A DNA stretch of 64,000 nucleotides. Origin: Agrobacterium salinitolerans (GTDB lineage Bacteria > Pseudomonadota > Alphaproteobacteria > Rhizobiales > Rhizobiaceae). The number at the start of each line of letters is the position of its first letter. Position 1 is the first letter of the stretch. Positions 48,402-58,450 of this stretch are shown one piece after another. The notes below the pieces were generated by a model, which was given only the letters and a program-made list of their open reading frames with translations, had not been told where the DNA came from and did no database searches. The stretch covers positions 62,001 to 126,000 of the forward strand of contig NZ_MRDH01000013.1 of NCBI RefSeq assembly GCF_002008225.1. Direction: 5' to 3'. Made by a program: the position numbers and the translations under genes.

Positions 48402-49505
48402 TCAGAGGTAGTTGACCAGACTCATTTTTTGCAGACGCGACGTGAGGCTGTATGCGATTTCAATCTGCTGCTGCAGCAGGTCGAGGCGTGTCTTCGCCTC
48501 ATAGGTATCGATCCCCTCGATATCCAAGAGATGCGTTTCGATGATCTTTTTCTGGGCCTCCAGCGAATCATTGGCTTTCGAGACACGGCTTTCGGAAAGA
48601 CCGAGCTGGCTTTGCTGCTGGTTCAGACCGTTGATGGCGGTGCCGATATTGGTCACCGACTTCATCGCCACCATTTCGCGGACGCCGCTGTCCACCTTCG
48701 CGTCGAGGAAGGTCATTGACGTCATCGCGGTCAAGGCGAAATAACGCATGCCCTGCGAGTTGCTGTTGCTCGACGTTTCGACAACCTCGTTCTGGCTGAT
48801 GCGGCTCGTCATGTTGGTGTCGCTCGCCTTCGAACCGAAGGTCGTCCAGAAATCATAGTTCTGGCCGGCCGTCAGGCTGCTGTGTGGCGGGTTCGTGACC
48901 GTGGTCGTACCATTGAACACGCCTTCGATATGCGTCATGAAGGCTTCGACCTGTGTTTTCGACAGGCTGGCGAAATCACCCACCGGCGGCGTCTGCGCCG
49001 CCATGAACGCGTTCAGTTCCGTCTCATAGGCTTCCTTCAGCGGAGATCCATCTGCGAAATAGTCATCGACGGGCTTCACATCCGTATTGATGCCGGAGAA
49101 CAGATATTCGCCATTGACCGCCGTATTGGCGAAGCTGGTGAAGTTGTTGAACGCATTCGAGATGGTCTGGGCAACCGTCGACAGCGTCGGTGCTTCACTG
49201 CTGGTATTGGGGACCAGAACCTTCTGAATCTCCTGCGCGGCCTTCGCCATACCGTCCAGCGCCGTCTGCGAGGATTTGAGGCGTTGTGTTGCAATCGAAT
49301 TGACGCTGACCAGCGAGGTAATGCGGTCGATATCGCGATTGAGATCGAGGCTGCGGGCGGTGTTGGCGCCCAGTGTCACGCCAAGATCGGCATGCTTGCC
49401 CGTCGTCAACTCGGTATTGAGATTGGTCATCTCAAGCTGAGCCTTGAGGATGGTGCTGCGCATGCTGTTCTGCATCGCCAGCGATGAAATGAATGACGTT
49501 TTCAT
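48402..49505 (-). CDS. flgL: Hook-filament junction protein FlgL
   Basis: The 367-residue extracellular axial protein has flagellin-like N- and C-terminal helices (NSMRSTILKAQLEMTNLNTELTTGKHADLG and LDLLQQQIEIAYSLTSRLQKMSLVNYL). It is secreted without a signal peptide by the flagellar export apparatus and joins filament to hook with FlgK. It starts 3 bases after the flgK stop. Confidence 0.92.
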   Translation of the reverse strand: MKTSFISSLAMQNSMRSTILKAQLEMTNLNTELTTGKHADLGVTLGANTARSLDLNRDIDRITSLVSVNSIATQRLKSSQTALDGMAKAAQEIQKVLVPNTSSEAPTLSTVAQTISNAFNNFTSFANTAVNGEYLFSGINTDVKPVDDYFADGSPLKEAYETELNAFMAAQTPPVGDFASLSKTQVEAFMTHIEGVFNGTTTVTNPPHSSLTAGQNYDFWTTFGSKASDTNMTSRISQNEVVETSSNSNSQGMRYFALTAMTSMTFLDAKVDSGVREMVAMKSVTNIGTAINGLNQQQSQLGLSESRVSKANDSLEAQKKIIETHLLDIEGIDTYEAKTRLDLLQQQIEIAYSLTSRLQKMSLVNYL

Positions 49506-49508
49506 CGT

Positions 49509-50987
49509 TTACCTCACCATGTCCATCAGGGACTTGAGCATTTCATCAACGGTCGTCACCAGTTTGGTCGCGGCCTTGTAGGATTGCTCGATATCCATGA
49601 GCAGCGAGAGCTCCTCATCCAGGCTGACCGCCGTGTTGTTCGAATAGGACGTGGCGGAGCGCTCATAAAGCGCGCTTTTCGCTTCGTTCGCCGAAGTCGC
49701 ACCGGAACGTTCCTGTTCAAGCCACCCCATCGAGTTGGTGCCGTATTTCAGGATGCTGGTATTCGTATCGATACGCGTCGACGCGGCAAAATTCATGGGC
49801 GCGTCAAAAGCAGTAACATAGCTGCGGATCAGCTCGGAGAAGCCGGTTCCCCCCGAGGTTGCGGTATTGATCACGTAATCGGTACCGTTGATACCGCCGT
49901 CACGCAACAATTCCGGATTGCCACCTTTGGAAATAATTAACGCCGGGTTGACGGTAATGCTCGCTGCGAGCCCAGGAGAGACAATCCCGTCTGCCGGAAT
50001 GGTGGTCGCCGCCGGCGAGCCGTAAGTGAAGAGACCCGGCATGTCCGGCAGGCCGCTGGTGGAATCCGCCGGCTTTTCCGCAAACATGGTAATGAGGCCT
50101 CGGGCGATTTCATCGAGCTGGCTCTGCATCGTCGGAGCCAGATCGTCACGAACCTGCATCAGGCCCTGAAGCGACCCCTCCGCCGTCGTGTTGCTGCCGC
50201 TGCCAGCCTTCAGCGCTACGCCATCGACATAGATTGCGTTGCCCGTGGTCGTCGCATCATAGCCCGGCTGCGTTTTGAAAGTGACGCTGCGCGGCACGAT
50301 TTCGAACAGCGTCGCGCCATCCGTCGTATAAAGCGCTACATCGTTGTTGGGACGATTGACGACATTGATGCCGATAATGGAGGAAATATCCTTGAGAAGC
50401 GTCTCGCGCTGGTCGAGTGCGTCACTTGGATCGCCGCCGATCGCCGTCTGCGCCTTGACCTCGTTATTGGCTTCCTCGAACTTTGCAAGCAGCCCGTTCA
50501 ACTTGTCGACCTGAAGGGCGATTTCCTTGTCGGCGCGCAGACGCATCGACTGCAATTCGCTCGAGGCCTTGTTCAGGGAACTGGCGACATCAATAGCCGA
50601 GGTGACCGCCGTTGCGGCCAGAGCGGCATCGCTCGGCTTGGCGGCGTAAGCGTCCAGGCTCTTCAGCAGTTCCTTCATATAGGTGGCCGGCGAACTCTCA
50701 TAATCGTTGCCGCCGAAAATGCTCTTCATTTCCTCAAGACCGGTCAGAACCGTATTCTGGCCGGAAGCGAGAGAAGAAGTGGAAATCGTCTGCCTGAAAA
50801 GACTTTCATTCTGGGCACGGCCATTGGAGACGATACTCGCTCCGGCCATGGTCGTGCCAAGAATGGCGGTTCGCTTGACGTAATTCGCATTACCGACATT
50901 GGCAATGTTTTTCGAAGTAACGTCGGTCTGCTTACCTGTGTTATTGAAAATCGATTGCGCAGTATTCATTGCTGACGTGAGCGACAT
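49509..50987 (-). CDS. flgK: Hook-associated protein FlgK
   Basis: The 492-residue axial protein has the N-terminal rod/hook motif AMNTAQSIFNNTGKQTDVTSKNIANVGNANYV and C-terminal SLDEELSLLMDIEQSYKAATKLV. It lies between flgE and flgL, as in other rhizobia. Confidence 0.94.
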   Translation of the reverse strand: MSLTSAMNTAQSIFNNTGKQTDVTSKNIANVGNANYVKRTAILGTTMAGASIVSNGRAQNESLFRQTISTSSLASGQNTVLTGLEEMKSIFGGNDYESSPATYMKELLKSLDAYAAKPSDAALAATAVTSAIDVASSLNKASSELQSMRLRADKEIALQVDKLNGLLAKFEEANNEVKAQTAIGGDPSDALDQRETLLKDISSIIGINVVNRPNNDVALYTTDGATLFEIVPRSVTFKTQPGYDATTTGNAIYVDGVALKAGSGSNTTAEGSLQGLMQVRDDLAPTMQSQLDEIARGLITMFAEKPADSTSGLPDMPGLFTYGSPAATTIPADGIVSPGLAASITVNPALIISKGGNPELLRDGGINGTDYVINTATSGGTGFSELIRSYVTAFDAPMNFAASTRIDTNTSILKYGTNSMGWLEQERSGATSANEAKSALYERSATSYSNNTAVSLDEELSLLMDIEQSYKAATKLVTTVDEMLKSLMDMVR

Positions 50988-51009
50988 TCATCTGTCCTCG
51001 TGAGAAGTA

Positions 51010-52290
51010 TTATCTCTTCAGATTGATCAGGACGTCCATCAAATCCGATCCAGTCTGGAAGACTTTCGAATTCGCTGTGTAGATACGCTGGGATTCAATC
51101 ATGTCGGTGAGTTCGCTGGCGATATCGACGTTCGAGCCTTCCAGCGCACCCTTTTGGATGTAACCGAAGCTGCCCGATTGCGGGAAGCCAATGGTGACGA
51201 CGCCCGACTCGTTGCTCGGCAGATAGACGTTGCCGTTCTGCGGGCTGAGATTGTCGACGCTCGGTACCGTGGCCAGCGCCAGCTGGTAAATGTTGCGGCG
51301 ACCACCATCCTGATAGACCGCCGTTACCACGCCATCCTTGCCGATTTCCACATCCTTGATCTGGCTTGGGCCGTTGCCGTCCAGAATTGCGGTGCCAGGC
51401 GTAAACTTGGTCGAGAATTGCGTCATTTCAGACAGATCAATGTTGATCGCCTGCGCCACACCGCTGTTGCTGTCATTAATCGTGATTGACGTGGGCGACG
51501 TGGTCGTGAGCTTGTTGGTGGCGGGATCGAAAGTGAGGGTCACAGTTTCCTGGACAAGCGTCGCAGGCGCAGTTGCCGTGTAGGGGAATCCGCCATTCGT
51601 CGACTGATCCTGACGATAAACCGCAACTTCCCAGGTATTGTCTGCGGTCTTCGTGTAATAGAAATCGTAAAGTACCTTCGCACCGCCGCTATCGAATGCC
51701 GTCAACGAAGTCTTGTTGCCGAACGTCGCAGTCGCGGAGTTGGTGCTTGGAAGCGACGCAGCCGCCACAGCCGTATCGTCACGGTTAAGATTGGCCGGGA
51801 AACTGCCCTGCGTGGAGGGCGATGCCGTCAGGCCGAAATTATTGACGTTGATGGCCTCAAGACCCGTAAAGCCGTTAACGACAGCCGCCGGCGGATTGGA
51901 ACCGTAAGGATAACCCATCAGCTGAAAACCAGCCGCGTTTTCCAGATAGCCTTCCGAGTTCTTCACGAAAGAGCCGGCACGCGTGAGATAGGGCGTACCT
52001 GCGCCGTCCTGAACCACGAAAAAGCCGTTGCCCTGAACGGCAAGGTCGGTGCTCGAGGTGGTGTAGGAGAGGTTGCCCTGCTCCGAAATGCTGTAGCGAA
52101 CGTTGGACTGCACGCCGCCGGACGCATAGCTGCCCGACGAGGAGGGCAGAACGAGCGAAGAGAATGACGTCGATGCGCGCTTGTAACCGGTGGTGCTCGC
52201 ATTGGCGATGTTATCGCCCACGGTGCCCAGCTTGTTCGCCTGTGCATTCATGCCGGACACACCGGTTCGCATAGTGCCGAAAATACTCAT
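51010..52290 (-). CDS. flgE: Flagellar hook protein FlgE
   Basis: The 426-residue hook subunit begins MSIFGTMRTGVSGMNAQANKLGTVGDNIANASTTGYK and ends EGSNVDIASELTDMIESQRIYTANSKV (family N- and C-terminal axial helices). The central domain is Gly/Thr-rich. It is the first structural gene after rem. Confidence 0.95.
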   Translation of the reverse strand: MSIFGTMRTGVSGMNAQANKLGTVGDNIANASTTGYKRASTSFSSLVLPSSSGSYASGGVQSNVRYSISEQGNLSYTTSSTDLAVQGNGFFVVQDGAGTPYLTRAGSFVKNSEGYLENAAGFQLMGYPYGSNPPAAVVNGFTGLEAINVNNFGLTASPSTQGSFPANLNRDDTAVAAASLPSTNSATATFGNKTSLTAFDSGGAKVLYDFYYTKTADNTWEVAVYRQDQSTNGGFPYTATAPATLVQETVTLTFDPATNKLTTTSPTSITINDSNSGVAQAINIDLSEMTQFSTKFTPGTAILDGNGPSQIKDVEIGKDGVVTAVYQDGGRRNIYQLALATVPSVDNLSPQNGNVYLPSNESGVVTIGFPQSGSFGYIQKGALEGSNVDIASELTDMIESQRIYTANSKVFQTGSDLMDVLINLKR

Positions 52291-52395
52291 TCAAAAACCC
52301 TCGTGGTCATCTTTCAGGGAGAAGGTAAAGCGTTTGGCTTGCGTGAAGCTGTCTGAAATACCGCGTTTGAAAAAGACCACGCGGGTCAATGAAAA

Positions 52396-53067
52396 TCACT
52401 GCCAGTCGATGCTGTAGCCGAGGAACCGCTTGGAATCGACCGGATCGTAGCCAAGCTTCTTGCGCAGCTTCTTGCGCAGCTTGCTGATATGGCTTTCGAC
52501 GACGTTCTCTTCGACGTCGTCATCGAAGATGCCGTAGATGGCATTGAAAATCTGCGTCTTGGAAACGCGGCGTCCGCGATTGGCGATCAAGTATTCGAGG
52601 ATGCGGCGCTCACGGCGCGGCAAGGGGAACACTTCACCACCCACCTCCGGGTCGCGGCCATCAGAGAAAACCCGGATCGGTCCCGCATCGGTGAAATTCG
52701 AGATGACCTGCAATCGGCGACGGATCGCCGCTGCACGCGCAAGGATCTCACGGGGGTGCACCGGCTTGCGCACGACATCGTCAACGCCGCTGTCGAAAAG
52801 CGCCAGCGTCGATTCCAGCGAGGGCTGGTCGCTGACCGCGATCACCGGGGCCGTCGTGCGATCCCTGATCGCCTTCGGCAAAGAAAAGCTCCGGTCGCCC
52901 TGGCCGATCAGGAAGGCTTCAACAGCCGCAAGATCGCTTTCCGCCGCCGTCGAGACCCACTCCCCGAATTCGACCGGATCGAACCCGGTCGAGGGAATGC
53001 CCTCACGCCCAAATAGAGATGTATAGCCGTCTTTAACGAGCTCGCGCTCATCAACCACTACGATCAT
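52396..53067 (-). CDS. rem: OmpR-type regulator of motility, Rem
   Basis: The 223-residue protein has an N-terminal receiver-like domain and a C-terminal winged helix (residues ~135-220: [34 protein letters not shown]). In Sinorhizobium Rem activates mid-level flagellar genes during exponential growth. The usual phospho-Asp of the receiver is not visible (segment [12 protein letters not shown]), while the conserved Lys is kept in RKPVHP, so control by phosphorylation is unlikely. A CtrA-type box and TTAACCAT repeats lie upstream. Confidence 0.9.
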   Translation of the reverse strand: MIVVVDERELVKDGYTSLFGREGIPSTGFDPVEFGEWVSTAAESDLAAVEAFLIGQGDRSFSLPKAIRDRTTAPVIAVSDQPSLESTLALFDSGVDDVVRKPVHPREILARAAAIRRRLQVISNFTDAGPIRVFSDGRDPEVGGEVFPLPRRERRILEYLIANRGRRVSKTQIFNAIYGIFDDDVEENVVESHISKLRKKLRKKLGYDPVDSKRFLGYSIDWQ

Positions 53068-53160
53068 TCGTCCGCCTCCGAATCAGTGTGGTGTTTTCCA
53101 ATGTGGCATTGGTACGAATCGGGGGATTCACGAACAACTGTAGAAAATCATCGATAGATA

Positions 53161-53232
53161 TTAATAATTGATTAACCATTTTGTGCCGATTTGATCTATA
53201 TATAGTGGGTATTAACCATATATGGCACAAAA
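53161..53232 (-). promoter_or_regulatory. rem promoter region with CtrA box, repeated half-sites and inverted repeat
   Basis: The perfect TTAA-TAATTGA-TTAA lies at 53161-53175. ATTAACCAT occurs at 53171-53179 and again at 53211-53219, 40 bases apart. TTTTGTGCC (53179-53187) has its exact reverse complement GGCACAAAA at 53224-53232. The region is strongly A/T-rich and lies 94-165 bases before rem. Confidence 0.55.
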
Positions 53233-53349
53233 TTTTTGTGTAGAAATTTCAAAATTCCGAAAAAATCGCTTGAAGCGCCTTTTTTCGATCAATCTATCGC
53301 CACATTTCGAAATACGAGTCCCGCAACGTCTGAAGGCAATTTCAGGTTG

Positions 53350-53928
53350 TTATCCGTCACAGAAACTTTTCGCATTGGGGGTCCATTTCCCGTAGCCTGT
53401 CGCCACCAGATTGGCGATGACACGGCAGACATATTTCTTCTGCGCGGGGTCATTGTTCGGGCCTGCATGATAGCGCGCGACCGCCATGGTCCAGGTTTCA
53501 TGCCTGTTGTGAAGGTTGCGCAGGAACATGGCGGCATATTCCACATTGCGGCGCGGATCGAACATTTCCCGCGCGGATGCGAAGTTTTCGCCATGAAAAT
53601 AATGATTGATCTGCATGCATCCGAGGTCGATTAGCTTCGCGCCGTTGCGCTTCGCCGCCTCGAAAGTGGTCAAAGCCTCCTCGGTGGAGGCGGCAAATAC
53701 CGGTTTTCCCTCAATATTCATGGCGTTAGGGTCGAGCCGTCCCTTGCGGCCCGTTTCGGTCAGCCCCACCGAATAGAGAATTCCCTCCGGCACGCCGTAT
53801 TTGCGTGCCGCCGACTGAATCTCTCTTTCGCAGACACCTGATGTTGCCGAAGCGGACGCGTTGTCAGAGGTAGACGCCATTGTCATCAGAAGTGCGGGCA
53901 GACCCAAGAGCGCCATCCATGCCTTCAT
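53350..53928 (-). CDS. motE: Periplasmic SLT-domain motility protein (MotE-like)
   Basis: The 192-residue protein has a signal peptide (MKAWMALLGLPALLMTMASTSDNASASA) and a lytic-transglycosylase-like domain: ILYSVGLTETGRKG (catalytic-type Glu), LDLGCMQINHYFHG and AVARYHAGPNN. Sinorhizobium MotE, encoded at this place, is described as a chaperone for MotC. ATG 53928 follows GGGGGTG and lies inside the fliK gene, giving a 65-base overlap in another frame. Confidence 0.78.
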   Translation of the reverse strand: MKAWMALLGLPALLMTMASTSDNASASATSGVCEREIQSAARKYGVPEGILYSVGLTETGRKGRLDPNAMNIEGKPVFAASTEEALTTFEAAKRNGAKLIDLGCMQINHYFHGENFASAREMFDPRRNVEYAAMFLRNLHNRHETWTMAVARYHAGPNNDPAQKKYVCRVIANLVATGYGKWTPNAKSFCDG

Positions 53929-55225
53929 TATGCACCCCCAAATTATTGCCATTGCCTTGCCGGTCGCCGCGCGCCCCGGACTCGTCACGGTTGCGCCCGG
54001 CGGCGGCTTGCTGCCCCTGCTGCTGCGCCTGCTGATTTTGCTGATTGTTGCCTTGTGTGCCCGTTTGGTCACTCTTGTCGGAAGAAGCGACGCTGATAGT
54101 GATGTTGTCGACCGTCAGCCCCTGGGCCTTGAGGCCGTCAAGGATGCTCTTGCTGTCTTCCTGCAGCTTTTTATAGGCCGCAACACTTTCCACCGTCATG
54201 TGAACGGAAAGCTCGTCACCGGCAAGACGCAATGACATCGTCACCGACCCAAGCTCGATCGGCGTCATGTGCAGCTTCAGCGTATGGACGACCTTGCCTG
54301 TGCTGCTCTGGGCCGCCGCATTGGACAGCGACGAACCGGGCTGCATGGCGCTCACCCATTCCGGATCATTGACGATCAGGCCGGTCAGCGCCGAGGCGTT
54401 GGTCGAAGGTGCGAGGCCAATGAACCGCCGTGAATCGAGAACCGTTATGGTGTCGGTCGTTTTGCCGGTGCTTTCCCGCGCGTCGAACTCGACACGGCCG
54501 TCACGCTGAACCGTGCTCATATCCAAAGCACGGGCCGCGCCCGAACGCGGCGAGGAAAAACGGAATGCCGCGGCGTCGCCCTCGTTTTCCGAACCCGAAC
54601 CCGCCTCGTTACCGGCGGGTGCAATCCCTGTCGGCATGTCCTTGATCGAGTGCTCGGCCTTGCTCCGGACGGGTTCACCCCGGTCTGATTTAACCGTGTC
54701 GGCCTTGCCGGCAATCGCCTGGGCAATTTCCTCAAGCGGTGTCTTGGCGGTCGCCATATCGGCAGCAGCGGCCGTCGCCAACTGCAGTTCCGTCAACTTC
54801 GGATCGATCGTATCGTCCGCCGCTTCGGCGCCCTTGTCGACGTTGTATTTGAGCTTCTTGCCCGTCTTGCCGTTTTCCGGCGTCGCGCGGACCGTTTTCA
54901 CAGCGTTTTGAAACTCGGCCACGGCCTCCTGGGCACGACCTTCGCCGGTATGCTCCTTGACCATCGCATTGAGAAATGTTGGGGGGCGCTTGACCGGGAC
55001 ATCCATCTTTTCCGCCTCGCCATCGGGCTGCGACTGCTGTCCTTCAGCCGGATTTTCGTCCTGCTGACGCCGCGAATGCAGCGCGTGCGGCGGGCGCTCG
55101 TCCCGGACCGTGGAAAGGGCATCACCGAAACTGCCGCCTTTGGCGTCGTCCCTGACGCCGGCGCCGCCGGCGCGCGGATCGGATGGCGGCGCATTCACTA
55201 TCGTGTTGATGTTTGCGTCGATCAT
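53864..55225 (-). CDS. fliK: Flagellar hook-length control protein FliK (MotD)
   Basis: The 453-residue protein is low-complexity in its first 300 residues. The conserved C-terminal domain reads LHMTPIELGSVTMSLRLAGDELSVHMTVES and AAYKKLQEDSKSILDGLKAQGL. It measures hook length and switches export specificity; in Sinorhizobium the same gene was first called motD. A Gln-rich tail follows. Its ATG overlaps the motC stop (ATGA), and its 3' end overlaps motE. Confidence 0.9.
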   Translation of the reverse strand: MIDANINTIVNAPPSDPRAGGAGVRDDAKGGSFGDALSTVRDERPPHALHSRRQQDENPAEGQQSQPDGEAEKMDVPVKRPPTFLNAMVKEHTGEGRAQEAVAEFQNAVKTVRATPENGKTGKKLKYNVDKGAEAADDTIDPKLTELQLATAAAADMATAKTPLEEIAQAIAGKADTVKSDRGEPVRSKAEHSIKDMPTGIAPAGNEAGSGSENEGDAAAFRFSSPRSGAARALDMSTVQRDGRVEFDARESTGKTTDTITVLDSRRFIGLAPSTNASALTGLIVNDPEWVSAMQPGSSLSNAAAQSSTGKVVHTLKLHMTPIELGSVTMSLRLAGDELSVHMTVESVAAYKKLQEDSKSILDGLKAQGLTVDNITISVASSDKSDQTGTQGNNQQNQQAQQQGQQAAAGRNRDESGARGDRQGNGNNLGVHNEGMDGALGSARTSDDNGVYL

Positions 55226-56499
55226 GGTGCCCCCTCGCCTTTCTTCAACAGGCTGTCGATTTCATCGAGCTTGCTGCGGCCGCTCGTCACGAGCTGCCGC
55301 ACATTATCGCCCTCGTCGTCAACCTTCTGGGTTTCGACCCGCCATATGCTTTTTGCATCGGCAGCGCCCGCCTCATTTTCGGGCGGATCCCGCCCGGTCT
55401 CATTCGCGGCCGCAGTCTCGGCCTCAACGCCGGCCTGCGGGGAAGGAGGACGAACCACCTGATCGGCAATCGTCCTTGCCGCCTCCCGCAAGGCCTTGTC
55501 CCGATCCGAAAGCTGCGCTTCGGGAATTTGCCCGATTGTCTCGATCGCGCTCACCACATCGGGCGTGCCGATATTGGAAAGGCTTTCATAGAGATTGGCC
55601 TGCACTTCCGGCTCACCCGGCAGTGCCGGAGACAGCGCCTTCGCCTTCAACGCCGCCATGCGCGCCAGTGAATCCTTGCCGCTGATCGCCGCCAGCCGCG
55701 AAAGCCGCAGATAGGCTTCCTTCTGCCTTTCCGCATCCATCATGGCAAAGGTTTCCTGTATCGCCTCATGGCCGATGGAATCGGCGCGCTTGACCACCAG
55801 CGAAACCAGAAGGTCTGCGAACTGGCTGGCATAGGGCGAATGCAGGAACCGCCGCGCATAACGCTGCGCATACTCGACGCCGCGCGCCGCATCGCCGTCC
55901 TCGACCGCAATGGCGAGCGAGCGGCGCAATGCGGCCTCCTCGACGATGGTGCCCGGCGCTTCGAGCCGGGCGATGTCGTAAAAGCCGAGCGCAGCCAGCG
56001 GATCGCGCGGGATTGTCACATTCCCGCTGATCAGCGCCAGATAGGCGCCAATCCGCTTGCCGCGATATTCCGGCACCATGGCCGCAATGCTCTGCGCGAC
56101 AAGGGTTCCCTTGCCGGAGAGGTATTTGCGCAGGACATCGGCGACGCGGCTGTCGAAATTGCCATCCACATCGCGCGCGACCAGAAATTCCAGCGTGGAC
56201 GGATTGCCGCCGCTCATCGCATAGATGAGCGCCGCATCGACATTGCGCGGATCCTTGAAGATCGCCGAAGGCGCGCTCTTCAGCCGCTCATCGATGGTCT
56301 GGAGTAGAAATCGCTGCATTTCCGAGGCGGAATGGTCGCCCATGGCGACCGAATCCTGCACGAATTGCAGGGAGCGCAGCATGGAATAGGGCATGAGATT
56401 GTCTTGCGACTGCGACAACGCCCTGCCCGGCTCGGAGCCGAGACCGCAAAGCGTCGCCGCAAGAAGAAGCCAGCGTTTCGAGGTTTTCGTCACTTTCAC
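55222..56499 (-). CDS. motC: Periplasmic motor-speed protein MotC
   Basis: The 425-residue protein has a Sec signal peptide ([27 protein letters not shown] region) followed by a helical repeat domain (TPR-like; [20 protein letters not shown]). In Sinorhizobium MotC binds MotB in the periplasm. The start is GTG 56499, overlapping motB as GTGA. It lies between motB and fliK, the diagnostic rhizobial order. Confidence 0.88.
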   Translation of the reverse strand: MKVTKTSKRWLLLAATLCGLGSEPGRALSQSQDNLMPYSMLRSLQFVQDSVAMGDHSASEMQRFLLQTIDERLKSAPSAIFKDPRNVDAALIYAMSGGNPSTLEFLVARDVDGNFDSRVADVLRKYLSGKGTLVAQSIAAMVPEYRGKRIGAYLALISGNVTIPRDPLAALGFYDIARLEAPGTIVEEAALRRSLAIAVEDGDAARGVEYAQRYARRFLHSPYASQFADLLVSLVVKRADSIGHEAIQETFAMMDAERQKEAYLRLSRLAAISGKDSLARMAALKAKALSPALPGEPEVQANLYESLSNIGTPDVVSAIETIGQIPEAQLSDRDKALREAARTIADQVVRPPSPQAGVEAETAAANETGRDPPENEAGAADAKSIWRVETQKVDDEGDNVRQLVTSGRSKLDEIDSLLKKGEGAP

Positions 56500-57803
56500 C
56501 CCCGATCGGCCTCAAGCAGAATTTCGATGCGGCGGTTGGCGTCCGCCATAGGGTCTGCCGGCACCTGCAATCTGCGGTCCGCAAAACCCGAGACCTGCTT
56601 TACCCGCTCTTCCGACAGACCACCGCGCACCAGCATGTAATAGGCGCTGTGAGCGCGATCCATGGAGAGCCGCCAGTTGTCATTGGCCTCGCCCTTGAAC
56701 TGCCGTCCGTCGGTATGGCCGCGGATCACCACGCTGCCGCCGCGCTCCTGAAGCAGTTTACCGATTTTTTCCATGGCCAGAACCATTTCACGCCGGGGAA
56801 CGGCCGATCCGATATTGAACATCGGCGTTTCCGTCTGGTCGGAAATGGTAAGCAGCAACCCGCCTTCCGCCGGCGTCACCACCAGACCTTCGGAAAGCCT
56901 GCCGGTGATGCCTGAGATTTGCTTTTCGATCTCCTCACGCAGCGTGTCGGCCTTTTCCCAGTCGGCATCGCTCGCCTTTTGCTCAACATCGCTTGCCTGT
57001 CGCGGCTCATCCGGCTTCGGCTGCGCAAGCGCTGCCTGCTCTGCGGCGTCCGGACGCTGCTGCGGCACCACGGCAGCGACTTCCATCGACTTGCCGTCTT
57101 CCGCGTTGTCGGCCGGTGTCTCGGACGCCTTAAGTGCGACCGCCTGAGCGTTTTCGGCCGCATCCTCTTGCTTGTTCTCGGCGAGTTGCTGCTGTTCAAC
57201 CGGTTTTTGCGGTTGATCGGCGCGGGTGATTTTCACCTGCTGGGTCCAGAAATCGGGATCGAAGGGATCGCGATAGGCTTCACCGCCGCTAGCGCCCGTC
57301 GCCGGGCCGGAATCAGCAGCGCCGCCCTCGCCCTTGGCGCTGACATTGGCCTGCTGCCCCACCTGCTGGGCAATTTCGGCGAGCACGGAGTAAGGATTTT
57401 CGAAAAAGTCCGCTTCGGAGAAATTCGACTGTTCACCGGTCTGGGAGGTCAGATCTTCGCCCGTCGCCGCAGCGGAGCCTTTGGTGACTTTTTCCGCCTG
57501 GATGTTGGACTGATCCTTCTTCTGGACGCCCTCTTCCTTATCGACAGGCTTTTCCAACCCCTTGGACGAGGGTTTCTCATCGGATAGCTTGATAGGGTTA
57601 AAGTAGCTCGCGACCGAGGCCTTGGTTTCCTCGTTGGCGGCATTGACCAGCCACATCACGAGGAAGAACGCCATCATCGCCGTCATGAAGTCAGCATAGG
57701 CGATTTTCCACGCACCCCCATGGGCGCCGTCATGCCCGCCCTTGTGGCGCTTGACGATGATGATCTCGTTCTTGCCGTGGTGGTGATTTTCGCCTTCACT
57801 CAT
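56496..57803 (-). CDS. motB: Flagellar stator protein MotB
   Basis: The 435-residue protein has one N-terminal membrane helix [23 protein letters not shown] with the proton-carrying Asp in YADF. A long Gln/Ala/Glu-rich linker follows, then an OmpA-like peptidoglycan-binding domain ([32 protein letters not shown]). The linker is longer than in E. coli MotB. The motA partner is not in the window. It overlaps the upstream FliH-like gene by ATGA. Confidence 0.95.
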   Translation of the reverse strand: MSEGENHHHGKNEIIIVKRHKGGHDGAHGGAWKIAYADFMTAMMAFFLVMWLVNAANEETKASVASYFNPIKLSDEKPSSKGLEKPVDKEEGVQKKDQSNIQAEKVTKGSAAATGEDLTSQTGEQSNFSEADFFENPYSVLAEIAQQVGQQANVSAKGEGGAADSGPATGASGGEAYRDPFDPDFWTQQVKITRADQPQKPVEQQQLAENKQEDAAENAQAVALKASETPADNAEDGKSMEVAAVVPQQRPDAAEQAALAQPKPDEPRQASDVEQKASDADWEKADTLREEIEKQISGITGRLSEGLVVTPAEGGLLLTISDQTETPMFNIGSAVPRREMVLAMEKIGKLLQERGGSVVIRGHTDGRQFKGEANDNWRLSMDRAHSAYYMLVRGGLSEERVKQVSGFADRRLQVPADPMADANRRIEILLEADRG

Positions 57804-58450
57804 TTCATCACCTTGCGAAGACTGGACGCCCAGGCGGACATGCGCGTCACAAACACGCTTTCACCCAGCTCGACGGAAAGATCGATATCGGCGGTCTCGG
57901 TAAATTTCATCGTTTCTTCTTCAAAGCCCGGCTGCGTCTTCAGCCGCTCGAACAAATCTTTCGGGCCTTTCACGACAAGCGTGACCTCTTCGCCATCCGG
58001 CATGGCGCTACGCACCACATCCGCCAGCGCGGAGACCGCCTTGAGCGACAGCTTTTCCGTCAGGACCGGAGCAAGGATATTGGCGGTCTGCTCGCTGAGA
58101 TTGGCTGCAATCGCGTCGATGCCCTCGCGCAGCCCCCGGGACAGGGAAGCTGCGATTTCTTCAAGATGGCCCGAACGCAGGGTTTCCAGCTCAGCCGTAT
58201 GGGCAGCGATCAGCTCTTCCCTCTCCGCCTGCATCTTTTCAGTGATCTCGCGGGTGGCGTCTTCGCGACCGCGGGCGTAAGCCGCCTGTTTTTCACCTTC
58301 AACATCGACGGTTTCGAAGTCATCGAAACCCGTTGCGAGACCGACAAAAGCGGATGTGGCGTCGACATCCGCCAATGGATCGCCAAAGGCCATCCCGGCA
58401 GGCTGGGTGTCACCGAAGTCCTTGAGATATCGTGCAATGGACGCGCTCAT
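57800..58450 (-). CDS. Candidate divergent FliH-like protein
   Basis: The 216-residue soluble protein has a low-complexity N-terminus and an Ala/Glu-rich coiled coil (~70-135: [23 protein letters not shown]). The C-terminal domain [32 protein letters not shown] resembles the FliH/VatE fold order. FliH regulates the export ATPase FliI. The gene is coupled by ATGA to motB and heads motB-motC-fliK. ATG 58450 is preferred to an extension at 58657. The identification is tentative. Confidence 0.5.
   Translation of the reverse strand: MSASIARYLKDFGDTQPAGMAFGDPLADVDATSAFVGLATGFDDFETVDVEGEKQAAYARGREDATREITEKMQAEREELIAAHTAELETLRSGHLEEIAASLSRGLREGIDAIAANLSEQTANILAPVLTEKLSLKAVSALADVVRSAMPDGEEVTLVVKGPKDLFERLKTQPGFEEETMKFTETADIDLSVELGESVFVTRMSAWASSLRKVMK

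Noticed and set aside
53886..53928. Downstream start of motE avoiding most of the fliK overlap
   Set aside because: It would remove the positively charged and hydrophobic part of the signal peptide, and the upstream ATG has a good GGGGGTG site.
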